This document shows positions 46,149-54,514 of a DNA stretch of 58,261 bases, one piece after another; position 1 is the first letter of the stretch, and every line of letters starts with the position of its first letter. The DNA is taken from the NCBI GenBank assembly GCA_964398215.1, contig CAYNNP010000011.1:1-58261 (forward strand), written 5' to 3'. The translations under genes were made by a program, and so were the position numbers. This DNA is from CAYNNP01 sp964398215 (GTDB taxonomy: Bacteria; Planctomycetota; Planctomycetia; Pirellulales; Pirellulaceae). The notes beneath the pieces were generated by a model, which was given only the letters and a program-made list of their open reading frames with translations, ran no database searches and was not told the origin of the DNA.

Positions 46149-46505
46149 TCACACTGGACGGCTTCCAAGGCTGTGATCTCTTTTGGGCAACGTCTATTTT
46201 TGTTCCTTAAACCACAGGAAAGTTATGGTGGTACGTTATGTGGTTTGCCAAAATTCTTGACGACTTTCTGCTACGCAGGTTTCCTACTGGCCGCTAGGCT
46301 GGCCCGCATTTTCGTTACATTCCTCACGCCAATGGAATACAAAACGCCACTGATTCACAGAGGCTCAGGGCGACATCCCGAACGACCGGAAAATACCGCA
46401 AGGTCTCTGGCCAAGTTTGCTTGGGTATGACTAGCAACCCCGACAATTTCAAATCTTCGGTCTACACTCTGTTTTTTGAACACCAATGCGAACCAAAAAA
46501 ACTTT
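46149..46505. other. Intergenic region with a dispersed repeat copy
   Basis: 357 nt without a supportable gene. It holds the third copy of the dispersed repeat (46238-46266) and a run ending before the ATG of the membrane peptidase gene. An alternative TTG start of that gene lies at 46476. Confidence 0.5.
46238..46266. repeat. Dispersed palindromic repeat, copy 3
   Basis: Matches 241-269 at 27 of 29 positions. One arm of the palindrome has decayed (AAAATTC in place of GAAAGTC), while TTGACGACTTT is kept. It shows that the element occurs at separate loci in this genome. Confidence 0.6.
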
Positions 46506-47762
46506 ATGCAGCTCATCCATTTTCTTACGATTGTTATTTCGTTGAGCTGTGCCTCACTCGAGCCATTGCCGATTGAGTGGTCCATCGAGAACAGTTTTTT
46601 GTACTCAGCGATCGCAGTTGCATTGTTCTCGCTGCTATGCCACATCGGCGCTGTTTCTGCAGCCAGTCAAGTCAAGCAGGGCAATATTGCTCCCGTCACC
46701 GGAGCCGTTTGGTTTGAACGACAGATCCTTGTTTTTCAGTGGCTGTCACTTGGCGTAATTTTGCTGTGCTTGGTTGGTTTCGGACTTGCCGAGACGCTGA
46801 AATCCATCGCGGTTGTCAAGGACAGCATGTTCTTGCAAGCTTTGGTTCTGCTGTCTCCCGGTATCGTGAACTGGGCTAGCACCCTATCTGCTGAACAGGT
46901 CTACGGAGTCCGATTGGGGTACACCCAAACCAGTTTTTTCAAACACTGCAAGTATGTCAAAGACGCGTTCAGGACGGGAGTCGGATGGCTTGTGATTCCG
47001 GTGCTGTTGTTATTGGGGATCATTGATCTTGTCAATTGTTTGCCCGTTGGTGAAGCAGCGGCAATGATCTCGCTGGCAATGGTTTTGATCGCTGTCCCGA
47101 TCTGTCTGCCAAAAATATTACCAATCATGTTCAATACCGAACCGATGAATCCAGATACCGAACAATGGTTGTCGGAGATCTTGGTGACGTCGGGAATCGG
47201 AAAGATCAAGTCATACCGCTGGAACACAGGCGGACGAGTTTACAACGCCATGGTTGCCGGGTTGATCCGACCTTTCCGTGGCCTGATTATCAGTGATCGT
47301 GTGCTGGATGATTTGCCGCGTGAGCAAATCTCGATGGTTCTATTGCACGAAGCCGCTCATATTCGTCGTTGGCACATGCCGTTGCGAATGGTGGCGGTGA
47401 TGCCCGCGTGGGCGATGGCAACAGCTGTTACCTACTTGGCTGGTGACGGATCCTATGCAATGGCGCTGGGTAGCGCTGCTGGTATCCTTTCGACGATGCT
47501 GCTGCTGCGTTTGGCCGCCTATCGTACGGAATTCGACGCTGATCACTTTGCCTGCCTTTTGGCCAGTCGATTGGACGGGAAATGCCCCGGAGTTCCACAA
47601 GACTATTGGTCGGCAAGCGAAGCTCTCACAAAGGCTCTGTATCGAGTAACCGCATCCGATACTGCTGCATCCAAATCGAGCTGGTTGCACCCAAGTATTG
47701 AGCAGCGAGCACAAAAACTGCAGCAAAGCAATCAACCACACGCATCAATCGGCATTCAATAG
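46506..47762 (+). CDS. Membrane-bound M48/M56-type metallopeptidase
   Basis: A 418-residue polytopic membrane protein with about six hydrophobic segments (near 3-20, 30-50, 75-100, 110-130, 155-205, 300-335) and the zinc motif HEAAH starting at His281, followed by RRWH. A later EFDADHFAC stretch supplies the expected third zinc ligand, as in M48 enzymes. The spacing and the number of helices fit M48/M56-like proteases rather than soluble ones. The ATG at 46506 begins a hydrophobic segment; a TTG ten codons up is possible. Its substrate is unknown. It is convergent with the lipid kinase gene, 17 nt apart, and has no same-strand partner. Confidence 0.82.
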   Translation: MQLIHFLTIVISLSCASLEPLPIEWSIENSFLYSAIAVALFSLLCHIGAVSAASQVKQGNIAPVTGAVWFERQILVFQWLSLGVILLCLVGFGLAETLKSIAVVKDSMFLQALVLLSPGIVNWASTLSAEQVYGVRLGYTQTSFFKHCKYVKDAFRTGVGWLVIPVLLLLGIIDLVNCLPVGEAAAMISLAMVLIAVPICLPKILPIMFNTEPMNPDTEQWLSEILVTSGIGKIKSYRWNTGGRVYNAMVAGLIRPFRGLIISDRVLDDLPREQISMVLLHEAAHIRRWHMPLRMVAVMPAWAMATAVTYLAGDGSYAMALGSAAGILSTMLLLRLAAYRTEFDADHFACLLASRLDGKCPGVPQDYWSASEALTKALYRVTASDTAASKSSWLHPSIEQRAQKLQQSNQPHASIGIQ

Positions 47763-47779
47763 CCAGATGTCACCGCAGT

Positions 47780-48715
47780 TTATTTTGGCATCAAAAATCG
47801 AACTCTGTTTGGCAAGACTTTGATTGTAAGCGGTAGTTGCCCGCCGTAGTCGCCATCCAATTGGTAGGCCACTCGCGAATCACTTTCAATGGTCAGCGAT
47901 GAAATTTGCTGTCGTTCAACATCCTTGCGTTTCCGGTGGCGTCCAAATGCGATGGCAGCCAGATAGCTGATCCCGGAAAGCAGACCGCCGTTTTTAAAAG
48001 TGATCAAATCCAATTGCCCATCGGATTCATCAGCGTCCGGCTCGATATTCAGAGCACCGCCGTATCGCGGTACATTGAACACCATTGCCCATCGGCTTGA
48101 AAGACTCACCGGCCCTTGTCCATTGACGCGAATGGTTAATTCCGGAAATCGATACTTCCTGAGCGTTCTGAAAATCGGTTTCGCGTAGTGATATCGCCGA
48201 ATGTGCCCACTGCGTGTTAGGTGCATCGCACGAACAACTTCGGCATCAAAACCACAAGTCGCCATGACTAAAAACAACTTGCCATTGGCGCTGCCAGCAT
48301 CCATTGAGTGACTAGTACCGTTAAAAATTGTTTCAGCCACACGCGATGCATCACATGAAAAACCGAAGTGACGCGCCAGCAGATTTTCGGTTCCCATCGG
48401 CATCGGAACGATGGGAATGGATGAAGGCATGTTCTGGGCAACCAACGCCAGCGTGCCGTCACCACCTGCTGCAACCACAACAAGTTCACCGTCGTCGTGA
48501 GGCTGTGCTACATGCGTGCGAAACTCATCCAGCGAACTGGTTTGGAGTGCGTCACAGCGGTTTTGCAGTGTGGCCAGCAAACGCGGGACTTGATCGCGAC
48601 CGGATCCACTACCAGCTTTGGGGCTTGTAAGCACCAAGACCTTTTTGACTCGCGACGGAACTTCAGTTGTCGATTTCAGTTCTTCTCTGAGTGCAGGTGG
48701 CTCTTGGCTACTCAT
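47780..48715 (-). CDS. Diacylglycerol/lipid kinase family protein (YegS-like)
   Basis: A 311-residue member of the DAGK catalytic family. The nucleotide motif AAGGDGTLALVAQ lies near 75-90; upstream is TSPKAGSGSGRD, the usual N-P/S-x-A-G loop; later come PMGTENLLARHFG and the C-terminal domain with the DGD ending (YQLDGDYGGQLPLTIKV). These enzymes phosphorylate lipid alcohols or sphingoid bases. The chosen ATG at 48715 overlaps the end of the oxidoreductase gene by 8 nt; a start at 48781 would overlap by 74 nt and adds residues before the conserved part. Translation is probably coupled. The exact lipid substrate is unknown. Confidence 0.87.
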   Translation of the reverse strand: MSSQEPPALREELKSTTEVPSRVKKVLVLTSPKAGSGSGRDQVPRLLATLQNRCDALQTSSLDEFRTHVAQPHDDGELVVVAAGGDGTLALVAQNMPSSIPIVPMPMGTENLLARHFGFSCDASRVAETIFNGTSHSMDAGSANGKLFLVMATCGFDAEVVRAMHLTRSGHIRRYHYAKPIFRTLRKYRFPELTIRVNGQGPVSLSSRWAMVFNVPRYGGALNIEPDADESDGQLDLITFKNGGLLSGISYLAAIAFGRHRKRKDVERQQISSLTIESDSRVAYQLDGDYGGQLPLTIKVLPNRVRFLMPK

Positions 48716-50036
48716 CGATTCGCCAGGGCTGCCGATAATCGATCGTGGACAATAGCTTGTTTGCTTCGATGTCACCCACAACTATCTCGTTCTTGTGATC
48801 CCAAGTTAGCTTGCGTCCAAGTTGCTGACTAACAAAACCAACATGCCCGGGCGTAATACTGCGATGCGCCGTTTCAGCGGGCGCAATGCACTGATCGCGT
48901 GACGCTACACACTCCAGAAAATTTCCCACATGGTCATCCGACTTGTAAACCTTGACAGTCCCGGGTTCAAAATCGGTTTCCAGCCATCGCGCATCAGAGG
49001 CTTCGATCTCTCCCCGATTTACCCACACCCAGCCTTCGCTTCCGATCAACTTCAAGCCAGATCGATTGGCAGTCGAAATGGTGCTTTGGATTCCATCGGA
49101 ATACTCACATTGAATCGAATACTGATGCGGTGTGTTGTAGATTTTTGACTCCGGAAAAGTCCATTGCGTTGCGAGAACGCTGGTCGGCCCTTTTTCGTCC
49201 ATTCCAATCGCCCAGTGTGCGATGTCATTGTGGTGGCCGATCCAGTCCATCAAAACGCCGCCACCAAAAGCACGATGTCCTCGCCACCAACGATGATGAC
49301 GCGCGCGTGTGTACGGTAGTTTTGCTGCCGGACCACACCAAAAGTCATAATCCAGATGCTTTGGTGGCTGAACCACAGTCGCATCGCCCATTGGTTTGCT
49401 ATATCCCGGCGGCAATCCCACTTCTACCTTGGAGACTTTTCCGATCAGACCGTTGCGCACAATTTCCACCGCTCGCCGAAATCTTGCATCACTTCGCTGC
49501 TGGGAACCCGTCTGAAAAACCGCGCGGCGCTCTGCGGCCTCACGATAAACCAATTGGCCCTCGCGAAACAAATGGGTGACGGGCTTTTCACAGTAAACGT
49601 GTTTTCCAGCACGCAGCGCAGTCAAAGTACACAACGCGTGCCAGTGATCGGGCGTCGCAACAACCACCGCCCCGATACCGTCATGGTCGATCAACTCGCG
49701 ATAGTCCGCAAAGGCTTTGACCGGTTGGAACTGCCCTTTTCCGTATTTGTCTGTATAGGTTGACTCAATTCGCTTGACCGCGGGCACACGTCCGTAGTTG
49801 TTGCCTTTGCCCCAGGGTCGATCGCGAAAATGAGACTCATCGACATCGCAGACGGCAATGATTCGGCATCGCCCCTGCTTTTGAAATTTATCGATCAGGT
49901 TGTACCCACGAGAGCCAAGCCCGATCACGCCCACCCCCAGCGGCGCGCTGGAGAGACTTGCTGTGTTTCCAGTCGAAGCGGAAAGATAATATCCTGCGCC
50001 AGCAATGGCACTTAAAAAGTCGCGACGATTTGGCAT
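48708..50036 (-). CDS. Gfo/Idh/MocA family oxidoreductase with Tat-type leader
   Basis: A 442-residue NAD(P)-dependent oxidoreductase-like protein. The N-terminus NRRDFLSAIAGAG resembles a twin-arginine signal, as in most planctomycete members of this group. The Rossmann fold begins with GVIGLGSRGYN (about 35-45), followed by AVCDVDE, ATPDHWHA and the family motif CEKPVTH. The C-terminal domain includes MDWIGHHNDIAHWAIG, a likely substrate-site stretch in which the histidines replace the usual lysine dyad partners. These enzymes act on sugars or inositols; the exported form suggests a periplasmic role in glycan breakdown. It lies 33 nt after the zinc-ribbon membrane protein gene and overlaps the lipid kinase start by 8 nt. 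Confidence 0.9.
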   Translation of the reverse strand: MPNRRDFLSAIAGAGYYLSASTGNTASLSSAPLGVGVIGLGSRGYNLIDKFQKQGRCRIIAVCDVDESHFRDRPWGKGNNYGRVPAVKRIESTYTDKYGKGQFQPVKAFADYRELIDHDGIGAVVVATPDHWHALCTLTALRAGKHVYCEKPVTHLFREGQLVYREAAERRAVFQTGSQQRSDARFRRAVEIVRNGLIGKVSKVEVGLPPGYSKPMGDATVVQPPKHLDYDFWCGPAAKLPYTRARHHRWWRGHRAFGGGVLMDWIGHHNDIAHWAIGMDEKGPTSVLATQWTFPESKIYNTPHQYSIQCEYSDGIQSTISTANRSGLKLIGSEGWVWVNRGEIEASDARWLETDFEPGTVKVYKSDDHVGNFLECVASRDQCIAPAETAHRSITPGHVGFVSQQLGRKLTWDHKNEIVVGDIEANKLLSTIDYRQPWRIDE

Positions 50037-50069
50037 GGGATAGGCTTCTAATTTGCTTTTGCTGAACGG

Positions 50070-50816
50070 TCAACGATTGATAGCTGCGACCACCAGTCCG
50101 ATTGCGGCTCCAATCATTACAACCATCAAAATTCCAGTTTTGATTTTTTGTGCCTTCGTCGCGTTTTGCTTGACCGAGTGGAAGATCAATTTAACCAAAG
50201 CACCGCCCGCGACGACTCCGCATGCGACTGCGCACATCACGTAAAAGGTTTTCAAAGCATCGAATGATCCAGCGCCTTCCACACGATTCGCATCGTTCAC
50301 GGCGACCACAGCCAACGCTAGTCCGCTACCAACTACAAATAGTACCAAGGCCAGACCCCACCAAGGCAAACCGGCTCGGCTCTGCATTTCCTTTTGCAGT
50401 TTGACATCGCGGGCCAAGGAATCTTCGGCACGCATCAATGCGACTTCGCCGTAATCAATATCCAGACCAGCGGTTCGGTGTCCTTCGATCTTCATGCCTT
50501 CCTGCAAATGAAATCCGCACTTCGTGCAAAGGACAGTGCCAGCAGCAAGTTCACTTGCGCAGGACGGGCACGCAGATGCAACCTGAGTACCAAAACCTTC
50601 TTCGTCGAAAAGATCGCTCAGCACATTGCCGGGTCCAGCGGGAGCAGCCGGTGCGGGGCTGGGAGCTTGGGTTGGTGCCGCTGGGGCTGCCGGCGCCGCA
50701 CCAGCAGCTGGGACTTTCAAAGTCGTGGCACAACCGGGGCACTTGATGGCTTTACCAGCAAATTGATCTTTGACGTTCAGCTTTTTGCCGCACTGGCAAC
50801 TTACAAGAATGGGCAT
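50070..50816 (-). CDS. Zinc-ribbon membrane protein of unknown function
   Basis: A 248-residue protein. The N-terminus has a CxC...CPGC zinc ribbon (about 8-32, CQCGKKLNV and IKCPGCATTL), then an Ala/Pro-rich linker (about 36-65), a second ribbon CPSC...CTKC (about 83-102), and three hydrophobic segments (about 150-172, 188-212, 226-246). This ribbon-linker-ribbon-membrane layout is frequent in planctomycete hypothetical proteins. The ribbons should face the cytosol. I cannot assign a function. It is the first gene of a three-gene run with the oxidoreductase (33 nt downstream) and the lipid kinase. Confidence 0.8.
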   Translation of the reverse strand: MPILVSCQCGKKLNVKDQFAGKAIKCPGCATTLKVPAAGAAPAAPAAPTQAPSPAPAAPAGPGNVLSDLFDEEGFGTQVASACPSCASELAAGTVLCTKCGFHLQEGMKIEGHRTAGLDIDYGEVALMRAEDSLARDVKLQKEMQSRAGLPWWGLALVLFVVGSGLALAVVAVNDANRVEGAGSFDALKTFYVMCAVACGVVAGGALVKLIFHSVKQNATKAQKIKTGILMVVMIGAAIGLVVAAINR

Positions 50817-51002
50817 GACGAGGATTTAACGAGAAGAGCGGGAGCTTGATTCGACTCTCAGTAGTTTAACCTGCCAAGCCGAATTGCTCACCCGCCACAC
50901 AATTGCTGTTCAGGAAAGATTGTCAGTTATTGGACTGATTACCAATTATTCCGCTGATTGCCACGTCGTGATAGTATTCGCGGCCCGCTGGTCACCAGAG
51001 AA

Positions 51003-54000
51003 TCATTTCCCGTCGTCGATCCTTTTCTTCAAACGCAAAATGTCCTGTTGAACCGAAACCAACTGGCGTTTCATGTCTTCAAGCGTCTGTCGTTCCCGCT
51101 CCACAACGTCTGCGGGTGCTCTGGAAACAAAGTTCTCATTGGACAACTTGCCCTCTTTACCAGCAATCTGCTTGGTCAATTGAGCTTCCAGTTTTTCCAG
51201 CCGCGCGAGTTCCGCATCCAGGTCAATGAATTTTTCCAAATCAACATGCACATCAATGTCGATCGCCGTCAACGCCAACGGCGCATCGGTCTCAAACGGC
51301 TTGGATTCCGGGCCAATGCAGATCACATCTGCGCGCGTCAAAGAACCAAAGTAGGCTGACATCGGCTGCAGTCGCTCTGCAGCTTCTGCGGAACAACGAA
51401 TCGCGACCGGCACAATTTCCTTGGGCTTGATCTGCTGGCTTGCTCTGATCTGGCGGATCGCGACAACGACCTCCTGAAACTCCGCAAACTGTTTTTCAAT
51501 TGATTCGTCATGGTGCGCCTCGACCGCCTCTGGCCAAGCTGCCCTCATGACAAACGGCCCTGGTTCGCTGGGGACCAAGCCGCGCTGCGGCGCAGCCTCG
51601 TTTAAAAATCCCCAAATCGATTCGGTCACAAATGGCATGATCGGGTGCAGCAAACGCAGCAACTGATCCAATCCGTGTGCAATTACATTTTGAGTCACTG
51701 CGCGCATGTTTGGATCGTCCAAACGTGGTTTGGCAATCTCCACATAAAAACTGCAGAACTCGTTCCAAGCAAAATCGTACAGCGTCCGCGAACACTCGGC
51801 GTACCGGAAATGGTCTGTGCCTTCGGTGACAGTCTTGGTGACCGTTGCCAGCCTGCTTAGCAGCCACTTGTCTTCCAGTGGCAAAGAATCGATATCGATC
51901 TTCTGAGCCTGGTAGCCTTCCAAGTTCATCAAAACGAAACGCGATGCATTCCAAAGCTTATTGACAAAATTTCGCGCCGTTTCAAAACGTTCGCTAACAA
52001 CCGGTGCTTTGGGATGAGCCTTGTCCTCGTCTGTTTCCGCCCATTGTGTACTGAAAGACGACTTGCAGCTTGGACACTGAACAACCGCCAATGAGCGAGA
52101 CTTTCGCGTCTGATCGCTGAGGTGTTCACAATGCGGGCACTCGAATTGAACTGGCATCCGAACGTCTTGAGTGTCCGTTGCCATTCGCGCAAGTCCGAAT
52201 CGCAAAGCGTCAGGCCCAAATTTGTCGATGATATCCAGAGGATCGACTCCGTTGCCCTTACTCTTGCTCATCCCTTCGCCAAAACCGTCCATGATTTTGG
52301 GGTGGATAAAGACCTGCTGGAACGGAACGGTCCCAATGTTGGTATGGCTCATCAGAACCATTCTGGCTACCCACAGCGTGATGATATCTCGCGAGGTGAT
52401 CAAAACGCTCGTTGGATAAAAGTAGTTCAGTTCCGGTGTTGCTTCTGGCCAACCGAGAGTACTGTGCGGCCAAAGAGCGGACGAGAACCATGTATCAAGC
52501 ACGTCCGGATCGCGGACGAACCCAATCGCTTCTAACAGTTTCTCTCGCTGGTCACCATCGGTTCGCAGGCAAACGAAAACACCAAAGGTACCGTCTTCGT
52601 ATTCGTCAACTTGGTAGGTGCAAACGTCTTTGCCATTACCGCGAATGTCATCCACCTTTTGAACCAAATCATCTTTGGCGGCAGTGTCCAGTCCTGTCAC
52701 GGACCAAATTGGAATCTGGTGGCCCCACCACAATTGACGACTGACGGGCCAATCACGTTTTTCGCTCAACCAATCCAAATAGCCTTTGCGATATCTCTCG
52801 GGAAAGATCTGGACCTCCTCGCGTTTAACGATATCCATCGCAGCTTCGGCCAGTTGGTCCATTTTTACGAACCACTGGTCGGCTAGATACGGCTCAATCG
52901 GCTCCTTGCTGCGGTCGCTGATCGGCAAATCGATTTCACGATCCTCAACGTCACCCAGCAAGCCTTCTGCCTCCAAGTCTGCAACAACTTTTTTGCGTGC
53001 GACCGGCATTCGCAGTCCAGCGTACTTGCCACCTTCGGCGTTCAGCGTGCCATCAGGATTCATGATGTTGATCATCGGCAAGTCTAGACGCAAACCAACT
53101 TCGTAATCGTTCGGGTCGTGCGCGGGAGTGATCTTTACACAACCGCTTCCCAATTCAGGCTTGGCCCAAACATCCGTCACCAATGGAATCTCTCGATCAA
53201 CCAACGGCAACATCAACTTGCGTCCATCGCTGGCCATGTCACGGAGCTGAATCAGCGCTGGCAACATTTCTTTTCGTCGATCGTCCAGCTGCTTTAGTTC
53301 TAACTCGATGTCTGCAGATTCTTTGTCGTTTGCATCTTTGAGTTTTGCCCGCAGCTCTTTTTCAACTTTAGCGAAAGCTGCTTTTGGGTCAGGGTGAACG
53401 GCAACCGCAGTATCGCCCAGCATCGTCTCTGGCCGTGTCGTAGCAATCTCAACACGTGTGGGTTCACCGGGCTTGGGGTCGATAACGGGATAATAGAAGT
53501 GCCAAAAGAATCCCTTCTTTTTGATATTGTTGACTTCGTCATTGCTGACGGCGGTCCCAAGATGAGAATCCCAGTTGACCAAACGTTTTCCACGAAAGAT
53601 CAATTGGTCATCGAACAATTCATAAAAGGTCGCTCGTACCGCTTCGGCGCATTGATCATCCAGCGTGAATCGCGTTCGCTGCCAATCGCAACTTGCGCCC
53701 ATTCGTTTCAACTGACCAAGAATGCGTTTTTCGTACTGATCTTTCCAGTCCCAAATGCGTTGGACTAGCGCTTCCCGACCCAAGTCATGACGTGTTTTGT
53801 TTTCTTGCTCCTTCAGCCGACGTTCAACGACCGCTTGTGTAGCGATCCCGGCATGATCTGTGCCAGGCATCCAAAGCGCTTCATAGCCTTGCATCCGACG
53901 CGTTCGAACGAGAATGTCTTGTAGCGTATTGTTCAGCCCGTGCCCGAGATGCAACGCACCGGTGACGTTCGGGGGCGGAATGACGATTGTGAATGGTTTC

Positions 54001-54101
54001 TTGTCAGGGTTGACTTCTGCATGGGCGCATCCCGCATCATCCCAAGCCTTCAGGATTTTGGGGGCTGCTTCTGTGTGGTCGAATCGGTTTGGAATCGTCA
54101 T
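51003..54101 (-). CDS. valS: Valine--tRNA ligase
   Basis: A 1032-residue class I synthetase that charges tRNA-Val. Present are HLGH (51-54) after PPPNVTGAL, the editing domain with TTRPETMLGDTAV, the WWGHQIPIW stretch, GMSKSKGN near 607, the anticodon-binding domain with NKLWNASRFV, and a C-terminal coiled-coil arm (about 950-1032). Between the KMSKS region and the anticodon domain lies an insert of about 55 residues with CPHC and CPSC (about 653-677), a zinc ribbon absent from E. coli ValS. The ATG at 54101 begins the conserved part; the frame runs 24 codons further up. The editing domain also carries a charged insert near 270-300. Confidence 0.96.
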   Translation of the reverse strand: MTIPNRFDHTEAAPKILKAWDDAGCAHAEVNPDKKPFTIVIPPPNVTGALHLGHGLNNTLQDILVRTRRMQGYEALWMPGTDHAGIATQAVVERRLKEQENKTRHDLGREALVQRIWDWKDQYEKRILGQLKRMGASCDWQRTRFTLDDQCAEAVRATFYELFDDQLIFRGKRLVNWDSHLGTAVSNDEVNNIKKKGFFWHFYYPVIDPKPGEPTRVEIATTRPETMLGDTAVAVHPDPKAAFAKVEKELRAKLKDANDKESADIELELKQLDDRRKEMLPALIQLRDMASDGRKLMLPLVDREIPLVTDVWAKPELGSGCVKITPAHDPNDYEVGLRLDLPMINIMNPDGTLNAEGGKYAGLRMPVARKKVVADLEAEGLLGDVEDREIDLPISDRSKEPIEPYLADQWFVKMDQLAEAAMDIVKREEVQIFPERYRKGYLDWLSEKRDWPVSRQLWWGHQIPIWSVTGLDTAAKDDLVQKVDDIRGNGKDVCTYQVDEYEDGTFGVFVCLRTDGDQREKLLEAIGFVRDPDVLDTWFSSALWPHSTLGWPEATPELNYFYPTSVLITSRDIITLWVARMVLMSHTNIGTVPFQQVFIHPKIMDGFGEGMSKSKGNGVDPLDIIDKFGPDALRFGLARMATDTQDVRMPVQFECPHCEHLSDQTRKSRSLAVVQCPSCKSSFSTQWAETDEDKAHPKAPVVSERFETARNFVNKLWNASRFVLMNLEGYQAQKIDIDSLPLEDKWLLSRLATVTKTVTEGTDHFRYAECSRTLYDFAWNEFCSFYVEIAKPRLDDPNMRAVTQNVIAHGLDQLLRLLHPIMPFVTESIWGFLNEAAPQRGLVPSEPGPFVMRAAWPEAVEAHHDESIEKQFAEFQEVVVAIRQIRASQQIKPKEIVPVAIRCSAEAAERLQPMSAYFGSLTRADVICIGPESKPFETDAPLALTAIDIDVHVDLEKFIDLDAELARLEKLEAQLTKQIAGKEGKLSNENFVSRAPADVVERERQTLEDMKRQLVSVQQDILRLKKRIDDGK

Positions 54102-54514
54102 GTGTATTTGGTGAGCAAAACAAGGTTGCGTACGAGCTGTTCTGGCATCGTAGACAAAAGCCAGACAGCGCATCGAGGCACTTTCATGCCATTTTCCTAA
54201 GCCGCATAGGTTATCGAGATGAGTCGATTTAGCCTACGGATGTTCGGCAAAGCGTGAGCCAGATTTTGAAAAACGAATTTTGCCTCCCAACGTCAAGACG
54301 GCTCCGAACAACGCCGCTCCAGAGCGTTTGAACGCAAGAAATCCCATTCCATCAAGCAGGTTTGTTATACTTTGGCGGGGAACGAATTGATTGAGCCGGA
54401 GGGTAACTATGGCTTTTTGCCGGGCTTGGTCATCGTCAAACTTTGGGTGCCTCCCTACAATTGTCACGCAGTTGATTGGCAAGTGCTGGTTCGCCCCTCG
54501 TTTAAGAAAGAGCG
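54102..54514. other. Intergenic region between valS and the hybrid kinase
   Basis: 413 nt between divergent valS and hybrid-kinase genes, holding both promoters. A minus frame at 54234-54539 has no family features and overlaps the kinase start, so I do not call it. No T-box-like or other leader structure could be recognised by eye. Confidence 0.45.
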
